Shown in pieces: positions 56,482 through 64,000 of a DNA stretch of 64,000 nt (within the stretch, counting starts at the first letter, position 1; the number at the start of each line of letters is the position of its first letter). Location of the stretch: NCBI RefSeq assembly GCF_019655335.1, contig NZ_BPFD01000007.1:1-64000 (forward strand), in the 5' to 3' direction. Below the pieces are notes generated by a model that did not search any database, was not told the origin of the DNA, and saw only the letters and a list, made by a program, of their open reading frames with translations. This DNA comes from Shewanella hafniensis (GTDB taxonomy: Bacteria > Pseudomonadota > Gammaproteobacteria > Enterobacterales > Shewanellaceae). Position numbers and translations under genes: made by a program.

Positions 56482-58661
56482 TTAAACAATCAGGCTGCAA
56501 ACAACCCGATCACGCCCCTGTTCCTTTGCAAGATACAAGTTATTGTCGGCTTGCTTAAGCCAGTGCTCTAAAGAGTCGCTATAGGTGGCATTGGCAATCA
56601 CAGCGCCAATACTCGCCGTGACATTGAAGCTTCGATTATCTTGCGGATTGATTATCATAGTATCAGCGAGTTGCTGTTTAAATTCATTAAGATGTGCTTC
56701 GACTTTCAGGGCATTACACATAGGCAAAATCAGTAGAAACTCTTCGCCGCCATAGCGCGAGATTAAATCAATATCCCGTTTGAAGAGTAACGTTAAGAGT
56801 TTAGCAACCACTTTTAAACACTCGTCGCCGCCCAAATGACCATAAGTATCATTGATTTGTTTGAAGTGGTCTAAGTCCATTATGGCAAGTGTCATGGCAT
56901 CTTGACCCCGTTCGCACATCTGTTGGATGAGCGGGAATTGGTGTTCGGTATAGCGGCGATTATAGAGATTCGTCAGCGGATCGCGCTCGGCTAAATCCTT
57001 TAATTTCACATTAGCGGCCTCTAAATCTTGGGTGCGCTGCTGTACTTTTTGTTCAAGTTCTTGTTGGTGTTCGAGTAAGGCTTGTTGGTTTGAGGCTAAA
57101 CTTTCATACAAGCTATAGATCTCTTTAGGGGTACTTTTATCGAGTAGATCATGTTCAAACTTCTCGTCACTGACTTTTTCTTGCTTAGCGGGACCGAAAT
57201 GCTGCGCTAAAAGCGACAGAGGTTCGGTCAGTAACTTACTGATGGCTTTAGTAATAAAAAAGGCGCCGACTAAGGAGCAAAACAGCAAAATTACCGTGTT
57301 GACATATTGGCGTTCAGCCAGTTTTAAAAGCGGCACAAAAGGTTCTAAAACATAGAGTTGCCAACCATTGCTTAACTTATGCTGGGCATAGATGTACTCA
57401 GGGGTATTTGAATCTAGATTATGCAGGTTCATCAGTTGAAGCCGGGCGCGATATATCTCGCTGCCTTTGCTGAATGACAAGGGGGTGAACGGTGCGAGTC
57501 CTAATCCTTCTGAGGCATAAATCAGATTATTGTTCTCATCGGTCAGTAAAATAGATTGCTGCTCATGGTGCAGGTTTTGTTTATCTATGCTGGAAAAATA
57601 GCGTAAATCTAAGCTGCCTTCGACTATCCCTCTGGCTTGATTGGGAGCATTTGGACTAAAAATGGGGGCACTGATGGCAACGATCACGTCATTACCAAAA
57701 CCTCTACCGATAAATGCGGGTGATACAAAGGTTTTATGGTTATAAAACGCTTGGATAAAGTATTCCCTATCCATCACAGAAGGGATTTCTGCTAGGCGGT
57801 CTAACTCCACGATATTGGCCATTGGACTGGCAGCGAGCAAATTGCCTTGTTCATTCGCAATCAGCATAGTTTTAAAGCCTTGATTGCTATCATGTATGCT
57901 CGATAGCAATGCCTGCCACTCATTGATGCCAGCGTTCGACAGACTCAAAAACTTGGCCGTGCTAGCGATGACTTGCGTGTTGTAAGCGAGGTAGTTATCG
58001 GTTGCATGGCTCAAATGAGTTGCCGTATCGTCCAGATTGCGATTAATCATCACTTGTTGTTTATCAATAAAAAAGTGATTAAAAGCTAAGGATGAGACCA
58101 ATAAGCTCACAGTAATAATTAAGGTAAACAAATAACTGAGCTGCGAGCTAAAAGTACGGCGATTAAGATTGGTCAGCTTGCCTTTAAAATGCCATAGACT
58201 TGGAATAGCAACCACACAGAGTTCACCAATTGCAGCGTAAATCATGCCATTAACGGCTTGTTTGATCGCGGTAAAAGGAATGTGGCTGGCGGGCATTTTA
58301 GCAATGACTGCCACATAAATGGCTAACAGCGGGATCCCCAATAACACCCAATAACTCACACTGGCATAGAGTATTTGAATATCTCGGCGCCTTGCAAAAC
58401 CAAGCCATAATGCTTCGAGTAAAAACAGTAAATACACGTGGGGGCTCGACCACACGATCATGAGCCCGTTGCGGTAAATAGGGCGGTGATCAACGCATAC
58501 CAAGGCCCTAAGAGTATTGCCACTATCACCACGGCCACGTTGCCGAGAATCAATTGCACATTAGCGAATAGAGGGATGGGAAAAAGATTCAGGACTAAGC
58601 CGAATACCCCCAGAATAATTGCCAGTCTGAGATGGGCGGTTTGGAAGGCGGGTAAATGCAA
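56482..58661 (-). pseudogene. Membrane diguanylate cyclase (MASE-like, Cache, GGDEF) broken by a -1 frameshift
   Basis: The N-terminal membrane segment is encoded from TTG 58661 (AAGGGA upstream; MHLPAFQTAHLRLAIILGVF) to 58458 in one phase. The rest, from LMIVWSSPHVYLLFLLEALW to the end at 56482, is in another phase. The phases join cleanly at FTATG-LMIVW if one base is restored, most simply a fourth G in the GGG near 58465. The restored protein would have about 726 residues: six or so TM helices, a periplasmic Cache-like region with SPAFIGRGFGNDVIVAISAP, a second TM region, a coiled coil, and a GGDEF domain with RDPLTNLYNRR and the active RYGGEEFLLILP. It would make c-di-GMP. It may be a true pseudogene, a sequencing error, or translated from an internal start as a 673-residue form. 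Confidence 0.75.
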
Positions 58662-59173
58662 AGAAAAGTCCCTTTGAAAATTTGCTTGTGTTAACTGTCT
58701 GTGATTATGGCACAAATAAACCCAATGCCTCTATCCCAGAGCTTCAATTGAAGTCCCCAATATAAAGCCATAATAGAAATGAATTGTAGGAACAGATTAT
58801 GGGAACGGATTAAAGAAATGAATTATTGAGACGAATTATAGAAAGGAATAGTGCCACTGCTTTATCTGGGTAAACATAGGCTGAATTCTGGTCAGTAACA
58901 GACTGATGATTAGCAGAGTCAACGTATGAGGCCATTTCCGAACGGTTATCGACGAAAATTGTGTCATTCAGAACATAAACTAAGCAGTCGATCAAAGAGA
59001 TGTAATGAAGCCCTTGCGCAGTTGCAAGGCAATTGCTACAGTTCTGGCTCACTTAAGATAAACCCCATAAACAGTATCTTAAGTGATTAGTGATTGAAGA
59101 AATTAGCTTGAAATAGCCACTAAGTTATAACGGACTAAATCAACGCTGATAATACAATTCACTTAAAAAATTT
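58662..59173. other. Intergenic region between the cyclase and tRNA-Pro
   Basis: About 510 AT-rich bases. An 80-codon minus-strand frame at 58810-59052 lacks a good ribosome binding site and family features, so I do not call it. Short direct repeats of the type GGAACAGATTATGGGAACGG and AATTATTGAGACGAATTATAG occur at 58790-58845. Nothing else is recognised. Confidence 0.45.
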
Positions 59174-59250
59174 CGGTATGTAGCGCAGCCCGGTAGCGCA
59201 CTGTCATGGGGTGTCAGGGGTCGGAGGTTCGAATCCTCTCATACCGACCA
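59174..59250 (+). tRNA. tRNA-Pro (GGG)
   Basis: A 77-base tRNA, acceptor CGGTATG / CATACCG, anticodon GGG in the loop ATGGGGT, with the stem carrying the same T-T mismatch as E. coli proL; T loop TTCGAAT and encoded CCA. Confidence 0.96.
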
Positions 59251-59310
59251 AATTAAATGCTTAATTGTTAGGCTGTTTTAATTATTAAGATAAGTGACAG
59301 TTAAGTAAAA

Positions 59311-59356
59311 ACAAAACCCCGTGGTAGCATTGCTATACGGGGTTTTGTTTTTTTAT
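59311..59356 (+). terminator. Terminator after tRNA-Pro
   Basis: ACAAAACCCCGT / ACGGGGTTTTGT stem with a 14-base loop, then a long T-run. Confidence 0.9.
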
Positions 59357-59444
59357 ATCTTTTTTGTGGTCATGAGGACTAACGATAATCGTTTAAGCTC
59401 CAGTAGTCGACTTCATTGGTACAGTTAAGACAAAAATTCTTAAC

Positions 59445-59463
59445 GTGAAATGACACGTTTCAC
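59445..59463. promoter_or_regulatory. Inverted repeat upstream of the TrmY-like gene
   Basis: GTGAAA-TGACACG-TTTCAC is a perfect six-base inverted repeat with a seven-base spacer, 58 bases before the start codon. It looks like an operator. No cognate regulator can be named. Confidence 0.4.
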
Positions 59464-59521
59464 ATCGATATTTGCATTCGCCATTTAGCATTTAAGACAT
59501 TATTGAGTAGGACATTTACCT

Positions 59522-60118
59522 ATGCGCGCGTTTGTTTTACGAGCAAGATCAGCACCTACTGACAGTCAGTTGTTTTTGGCTTCTGTCGGCCAAGAGGCGC
59601 ACACCGAGATTTTGGCTCATACCCTGATGAACACTATCTTTGTGGCTCAGTCCCATCGAAACGATGTTGTTGTTTATTTGGTGTTAGAAAGTACCCATGA
59701 TTTTTCCCGCACTATCAGCTTCGATACTCGAAATATTTGCCATATTGGCGGTTTCCACGAACAAGCTTTGCTGACCAAAATTGCCAAGGCCTTAGATATT
59801 TCTCGGGGCATGACGAAAGAGCAAACTCGCGTTGTGGATGAGGGCATTACTGTGAGCACCATCAGTTTTGAAAAGCTGGTGCAGGACCTCGCGTTGGATT
59901 ATCAATTGTTTATGATGGATAAGAAGGGCACTTCTATCCGTGAGCAGGAGTTTGTGGGGAATCCGTGCTTTTTGCTGACCGATCATATTCCTATGCCGAA
60001 GAAAAGTTTTAATACCTTGAAACGACTCGGTGCGCAAAAGATCAGCCTTGGGCCCAAGATGCTGTTTGCTTCCCAGTGCGTGGTATTGATCCATAATGAA
60101 TTGGATATCAATCAGTAG
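59522..60118 (+). CDS. TrmY-like SPOUT methyltransferase (UPF0217)
   Basis: A 198-residue protein of the TrmY/DUF358 family. It opens MRAFVLRARSAPTDSQLFLA, contains ILAHTLMNTIFVAQSHRNDV, VYLVLESTHDFSRTISFD and the C-terminal SAM-knot region FLLTDHIPMPKKSFNTLKRL with SLGPKMLFASQCVVLIHNEL. Archaeal TrmY methylates N1 of pseudouridine 54 in tRNA. Bacterial members are known from Shewanella and Vibrio but their target is not established to my knowledge. It lies just after tRNA-Pro and is preceded by an inverted repeat. Confidence 0.85.
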   Translation: MRAFVLRARSAPTDSQLFLASVGQEAHTEILAHTLMNTIFVAQSHRNDVVVYLVLESTHDFSRTISFDTRNICHIGGFHEQALLTKIAKALDISRGMTKEQTRVVDEGITVSTISFEKLVQDLALDYQLFMMDKKGTSIREQEFVGNPCFLLTDHIPMPKKSFNTLKRLGAQKISLGPKMLFASQCVVLIHNELDINQ

Positions 60119-60180
60119 CCGCTGAGTCTTATGTATCCGTTGCTAACGCTGACTATTCCTGTGCGGCAACTTGTGTGCGG

Positions 60181-60210
60181 AACCCCATTTTTAAATGGGG
60201 TTTTATATTT
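60181..60210. terminator. Terminator between the TrmY-like gene and the LysR gene
   Basis: AACCCCATTT / AAATGGGGTT stem, followed on the plus strand by TTATATTTT. It overlaps the end of the LysR gene and may serve the plus strand only. Confidence 0.7.
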
Positions 60211-61069
60211 TCCCCTTTAAAAATGTAATCGCTTTTTGGGCTCTGCGTGACAAGGGCCATTCCGCGCGGTGGATAAGCCAAATGGTGTCTACAACTTGGC
60301 TGCCACATTCAACAACATAGATATCTTGTTGTCGTTCAAAGGCTTTGCGTGCGTATTGCGGGATGACTGTAAATCCGAGCCCTTTTGCGACAGGTTCGAG
60401 GATCAGGCTGATTTGGTTGGTAAATCCCCTACAGGGAATGTCTTGAATACCGGGATGACTTGGATATTTACGGCTAAGCAGCCGAGTGGCCATGGCTTCG
60501 CCATCGGGATGGGAGATAAACCCTAGCCGTTGTAAATCAACCCACTCATGTTGTTTATGGCTTGCAGGTACCACAAGCTCAAGCGGCTCTTCGGTGAAAT
60601 GCGTGCTGTGAATACGAGGATCGGAAGGTTTTAAGGTCACCATGCCTATTTCATGTTCATTGGCTAACACTGAGGCGACTATTTCACTGTCAGGGGCAAA
60701 ACGGTGGCGAATGTTTAACGCCGGAAAGGCTTGTTGTAGTTCGATTAATAACGGAAAGAGTGTTAAACCAATACTCCCCGGAGTGATAAGGCTAATATCG
60801 CCGACCTCAGCATCATCATGGACTAGTTTCTGCTGTAGGCGTTTTTGCGCGCATTCGACGTCTTTAACGTAGGTCAGCAGGTTTTCGCCAATCGGAGTTA
60901 TTTCAAGTTGACGGGGGCGGCGTAAAAACAGTGTGCCGTATTCTTCTTCTAAGCGACTGATATGTTGGCTCACTGCCGCTTGGGTGATACCTATGGCTTC
61001 GGCGGTTCGGGTGAAGTTACCTTTCTCGACCAGAACCGCAAAGGTGTGTAACCACTGTGGATTTATCAT
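60203..61069 (-). CDS. LysR-type transcriptional regulator
   Basis: A 288-residue LysR protein. The N-terminal helix-turn-helix FAVLVEKGNFTRTAEAIGIT then QAAVSQHISRLEEEYGTLFL is clear, followed by a type 2 periplasmic-binding-like effector domain (about 90-285). It is divergent from an old yellow enzyme gene across 118 bases, so that gene is its likely target. The inducer is unknown; reactive electrophiles are typical for such pairs. Start ATG 61069; an in-frame TTG six bases upstream is less likely. Confidence 0.9.
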   Translation of the reverse strand: MINPQWLHTFAVLVEKGNFTRTAEAIGITQAAVSQHISRLEEEYGTLFLRRPRQLEITPIGENLLTYVKDVECAQKRLQQKLVHDDAEVGDISLITPGSIGLTLFPLLIELQQAFPALNIRHRFAPDSEIVASVLANEHEIGMVTLKPSDPRIHSTHFTEEPLELVVPASHKQHEWVDLQRLGFISHPDGEAMATRLLSRKYPSHPGIQDIPCRGFTNQISLILEPVAKGLGFTVIPQYARKAFERQQDIYVVECGSQVVDTIWLIHRAEWPLSRRAQKAITFLKGKI

Positions 61070-61187
61070 AAGCAAACTTTATCAACTCTATAATCTGTGC
61101 GTGCTTTTAATTATGGCATGATAAGGCTAGTCTGTCGTCATTCAGTATTCCATTTCTTTTTGATTCTATTTGACACAGGAAACACCT

Positions 61188-62294
61188 ATGGCCGATCTAT
61201 TTTCATCCTTCAAACTTAAAGAAATTACTCTCAAAAATCGTATTGCCGTTGCGCCCATGTGCCAATATCAAGCCACGGACGGACTCATCAACGACTGGCA
61301 TCAGGTGCATTACTCTAGCCTTGCCCGTGGCGGAGCGGGTCTTGTTGTGGTTGAAGCCACTGCGGTTTCTCCTGAAGGACGTATTACCCCAAAATGCCTC
61401 GGACTGTGGAATGAAGAGCAAGCCCAAGGTCTAGCTAAGGTGGCCAGCGCGATTAAAAATGCCGGCGCAGTGGCGGGGATTCAGATTGGTCATGCGGGCC
61501 GTAAAGCGAGTGCCAATATCCCGTGGGAAGGCGATGATCATATTCCCAATGGTGAAGGACAAGGCTGGCAACCAATTGCGCCGTCTGCCGTTGCTTTCGG
61601 TGCAAACTTACCTAAAGTACCAACGGCTATGACGATTGAAGACATTGAGCGCGTTAAAGCAGACTTTGTGGCGGCGGCCAAACGGGCTTTAGCGGCAGGA
61701 TTTGAATGGTTAGAGCTGCATTTCGCCCACGGTTATTTAGCCCAAAGTTTCTTCTCAACCTATGCCAATGAACGCACCGACCAATATGGTGGTAATGCCG
61801 AAGGGCGTGGACGTTTTTTGTTAGAAACCATTGCCGCAGTCAGAGACGTTTGGCCACAGCATTTACCCTTAACGGCGCGATTTGGCGTGATTGAATTCGA
61901 CCATAAAGATGAAGAAACACTGACGGAATCGATAGCCTTGGTGAAGCAATTTAAGCAAGCGGGGCTCGATATGCTGAACGTCAGCATTTGCTTCTCGACC
62001 CCAACGGCAAATATTCCCTGGAGTCCTGCATTTTTGGCGCCTATTGCCGCGCGGGTTCGTCAAGAAGTGGGGTTCCCCGTTGCGACGTCTTGGGGTATGG
62101 ATGATCCACATCAAGCCAATGCTGCCATTGAAGATGAACAAATGGATTTAGTGATGATAGGTAAAGCCTTTTTAGCGAATCCACATTGGCCATATCAAGC
62201 GGCGCAAACCTTGAAAATTGCGCGCCCATCTTGGGTATTACCCGCTTCTTACGCCCATTGGTTAGCGCGTTACTCCACGGTTAAAGCCGATTGA
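61188..62294 (+). CDS. Old yellow enzyme, YqjM-type ene-reductase
   Basis: A 368-residue FMN-dependent NADPH oxidoreductase that reduces activated C=C bonds of enones, maleimides and nitro compounds. The barrel opening LKNRIAVAPMCQYQATDGLI has the cysteine typical of the thermophilic-like (YqjM) class. IQIGHAGRKAS carries the substrate-binding histidine; LELHFAHGYLAQSFFSTYAN and RTDQYGG follow. DLVMIGKAFLANPHWPYQAA ends the FMN site. AGGAAA precedes ATG 61188. It resembles the Shewanella SYE4 type. It likely detoxifies electrophiles and is regulated by the divergent LysR. Confidence 0.92.
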   Translation: MADLFSSFKLKEITLKNRIAVAPMCQYQATDGLINDWHQVHYSSLARGGAGLVVVEATAVSPEGRITPKCLGLWNEEQAQGLAKVASAIKNAGAVAGIQIGHAGRKASANIPWEGDDHIPNGEGQGWQPIAPSAVAFGANLPKVPTAMTIEDIERVKADFVAAAKRALAAGFEWLELHFAHGYLAQSFFSTYANERTDQYGGNAEGRGRFLLETIAAVRDVWPQHLPLTARFGVIEFDHKDEETLTESIALVKQFKQAGLDMLNVSICFSTPTANIPWSPAFLAPIAARVRQEVGFPVATSWGMDDPHQANAAIEDEQMDLVMIGKAFLANPHWPYQAAQTLKIARPSWVLPASYAHWLARYSTVKAD

Positions 62295-62375
62295 TTTTGA
62301 GCTGACGTGATTGCGAGCTGACATGATTGTGAACTGGCATAATTGCGAGTTTACTTGAGAGTGAGCTGACTTTTA
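62295..62375 (+). repeat. Degenerate short tandem repeat after the ene-reductase gene
   Basis: About five units of 14-18 bases of the form GAGCTGACGTGATTGC, GAGCTGACATGATTGT, GAACTGGCATAATTGC, GAGTTTACTTGAGAGT, GAGCTGACTTTTATCG. Confidence 0.65.
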
Positions 62376-62449
62376 TCGTTTATGCATGATAGATAACAGG
62401 CTTGATTGTGTACAAGGTAAAGTAGGCCTCAAGATTCAGCCCAAGTCTT

Positions 62450-62481
62450 AAAAGCCGTTATCCATGGATAGCGGCTTTTTG
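62450..62481 (+). terminator. Terminator after the ene-reductase gene
   Basis: AAAAGCCGTTATC / GATAGCGGCTTTTT stem with a short ATG loop. Confidence 0.85.
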
Positions 62482-62656
62482 CTTTGTGAATACACCATAT
62501 TTAGGTTGCAGGCACCGCGCGGCTGTAGCTTATATCAGACTCAGACTCAGATACTGTACTCTGATATTAATCTCTTATAGTGAGCTTTGAGCTGGGATTA
62601 GTGCGGTATTGAGAACTGGACTCTGACTTTTAGGCACTCATCCTGCCGTGTAGGGA
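62482..62656. other. Short non-coding stretch between convergent genes
   Basis: About 175 bases between two terminators. It contains GACTCAGACTCAGATACTGT-type short direct repeats. No gene is seen. Confidence 0.4.
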
Positions 62657-62691
62657 ATAAAAAAGCCCCAATCCGCAGGGAATGGGGCTTG
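62657..62691 (-). terminator. Terminator of the yejM-like gene
   Basis: On the minus strand AAGCCCCATT / AATCCGGGGCTT-like stem (AAGCCCCATT pairs with GATTGGGGCTT), followed by TTTTTATT. Confidence 0.8.
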
Positions 62692-62710
62692 TTCGAGAAA
62701 AGGATTGAGA

Positions 62711-64000
62711 CTAGTGATTATAGAAACGTCGACCTTCGCGCATCACTTCAATCAACTCTGGCGCACTCATTTTCTTATTGAGCCTATGTTCATAGTTTTC
62801 ATCGTAAATACGGTATTTGCCGTGGCGGTCAATCACTGTCACTTCCGCTTCTTGATAGATAGCAAAAATACGGCTATCACCTATGTAGATCCACGTTTCT
62901 TTACTCGGTTGCAATAAGCTGCGGCCAGCGCTGTAATCTGTGGTGTTATTGGTGCAGCCGAGCACGTGGGTCATCAAAGTCGGCGCTATGCCGTAATGGC
63001 TGGTGCGGTATTTGACCTTAGACGCGCCCGTATTAGGCCAGTGGATCACTAAGGGCACTTTGACACTCTGTGGTGACAGGTTGCGATTCGCTTCGTCACT
63101 GTTACTGGTGAACATCTTGCCATTTACCCCAGTGATAATCACTAAGGTGTCGTTGGGCACATTGGCCAGCATTGCCTTAAGTTGTTGATCGACAAAATAC
63201 AGTGATTGGCGATATTGATTAAACAGCACCTTTTGCGCTGGCATAAGGTCGGGATTGGCTTTCACGGTTTCAATGCCAAGGAAACCCACAGGAGTATCGA
63301 AATTTTCCGGCGCTTTTAAATTAACGAGCGCAAACCAAGGTTTATTTTGGATGCTGTGCCACTCGTTAAAACTGGCCACTGTGTGCAAGTCGGCATCGGC
63401 GCTGCCATTGGTTTCTTTAGCTATCACAGGATTGAAGTCATTAAACATTGCCTGTGACGAACGCAAATTAAGATTGGTTTCTGGCAGGAACAATCCCAGT
63501 TCATAACCCGCTTGCTGGAAGCTTCGGGTCATTAGCGGACTGGTGCTATTAAAAATTCGCGCATCGCCATAACTGCCTTGCAGGCCATAGAGTAGCGAAA
63601 ACATGCCCGTTCTAAATTGGTTGCCGCCGCTGAAATGCTGGGTAAAAGATTGATTATTTTCAGTGTATTGCTGCAAGAATGGCATGCTTTTGCCATCGAC
63701 CATATCGGCACGCAAACTATCGATGGTGATCATCAACACATTGATTTTAGTGTCAGCTTGGCAGGTCAGTGGCTGCTCTGGATAGCTGAGTACACTGGTA
63801 TTGTGATTGACGTCATCGCCTTGGTATGAACCATCGATACCGTGACTTTCCATAAAGGAGCGAGCAGTCGCGGGATAAGATAAAGGATAAGTATCGTCGA
63901 AACGGGTAATTTCTGTGATATCGGCGGCATCGGCCCAAATGTGGATCAAGTGGCTGCTGATAAAACAGATACACACTAAGGTGATAACTTTATTGCCTAA
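62711..64000 (-). CDS. YejM/PbgA-type inner-membrane sulfatase-fold protein, C-terminal part
   Basis: The open frame runs off the right edge, so only about the last 430 residues are visible. A final TM segment (NKVITLVCICFISSHLIHIW) is followed by YejM-like linker TRFDDTYPLSYPATARSFME and an alkaline-phosphatase/sulfatase-fold domain (INVLMITIDSLRADM, SGGNQFRTGMFSLLYGLQGS, VKVPLVIHWPNTG, SHYGIAPTLMTHVLG). E. coli YejM (PbgA/LapC) senses periplasmic LPS and controls LpxC stability through LapB. The catalytic metal-binding threonine/serine is not obvious, in line with a non-enzymatic role. The N-terminal TM helices lie outside the window. Confidence 0.88.
   Translation of the reverse strand, partial: LGNKVITLVCICFISSHLIHIWADAADITEITRFDDTYPLSYPATARSFMESHGIDGSYQGDDVNHNTSVLSYPEQPLTCQADTKINVLMITIDSLRADMVDGKSMPFLQQYTENNQSFTQHFSGGNQFRTGMFSLLYGLQGSYGDARIFNSTSPLMTRSFQQAGYELGLFLPETNLNLRSSQAMFNDFNPVIAKETNGSADADLHTVASFNEWHSIQNKPWFALVNLKAPENFDTPVGFLGIETVKANPDLMPAQKVLFNQYRQSLYFVDQQLKAMLANVPNDTLVIITGVNGKMFTSNSDEANRNLSPQSVKVPLVIHWPNTGASKVKYRTSHYGIAPTLMTHVLGCTNNTTDYSAGRSLLQPSKETWIYIGDSRIFAIYQEAEVTVIDRHGKYRIYDENYEHRLNKKMSAPELIEVMREGRRFYNH

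Noticed and set aside
58810..59052. An 80-codon minus-strand frame near tRNA-Pro
   Set aside because: No good start signal and no family features. Composition looks like non-coding AT-rich sequence.

Overview
The window looks like a chromosomal segment of a Shewanella-type gammaproteobacterium. The proteins match that genus closely (Apt, NadE, FabA, UvrY, DapA, HtpG), and several gene orders known from Escherichia coli are kept: ybaN-apt-dnaX-ybaB-recR; rlmL-uup-rmf-fabA-lonH; uvrY-uvrC-pgsA-tRNA-Gly-Cys-Leu; bcp-gcvR-dapA-bamC; htpG-(cnoX)-adk-hemH-gsk. No rRNA, CRISPR array, integrase or intact insertion sequence is visible.

Layout. 0-5.6 kb: the 3' part of a TonB-dependent receptor with an in-frame stop near its 5' end, a DksA/TraR-type zinc-finger protein, dusC, and a three-gene RiPP cassette (hvfA precursor with four EGKCGEAKCG repeats, hvfB MNIO/DUF692 enzyme, hvfC DUF2063 partner) expected to make a modified, probably copper-binding, exported peptide. 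5.6-11.6 kb: a 40-residue membrane peptide behind a CRP-like site, then ybaN, apt, dnaX, ybaB and recR. dnaX is very long (1078 codons) and has an in-phase A-rich slip site that would yield a 427-residue gamma form. 12-14.3 kb: a YhhY-like acetyltransferase, a small membrane protein and five initiator tRNA genes interleaved with decayed tRNA copies. 14.5-23.5 kb: rlmL, a glutaredoxin-like protein, uup, a DUF3466 protein, rmf, fabA and lonH. 23.7-27.4 kb: three tRNA-Ser(UGA) genes followed by arrays of tRNA 3'-end relics, with a chemoreceptor gene between copies 1 and 2. 27.6-31.8 kb: uvrY, uvrC, pgsA and tRNA-Gly-Cys-Leu, the last followed by a tandem 163-bp repeat built on the tRNA-Leu 3' end. 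32-46 kb: an opgG-type gene, pepE, htpX, argP/argO, bcp-gcvR, dapA-bamC and an RND efflux pair. 46-54 kb: htpG with a textbook sigma-32 promoter, cnoX, adk, hemH, gsk and nadE; a palindromic repeat occurs in inverted copies on both sides of cnoX-adk-hemH. 54-64 kb: a hypothetical protein, a membrane-anchored alpha/beta hydrolase, a diguanylate cyclase broken by a one-base frameshift, tRNA-Pro, a TrmY-like SPOUT methyltransferase, a LysR/old-yellow-enzyme divergent pair, and the C-terminal part of a YejM/PbgA-type protein that runs off the right edge.

Most of the segment is housekeeping: translation and tRNA modification, DNA repair and replication, proteostasis, lipid and purine metabolism. 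The accessory or variable parts are the hvf RiPP cassette, the tRNA arrays, the palindromic repeat and the broken genes. Compared with E. coli, recR and htpG are separated here by about 34 kb made of other conserved blocks. All homology statements come from recalled family features, not from database searches.
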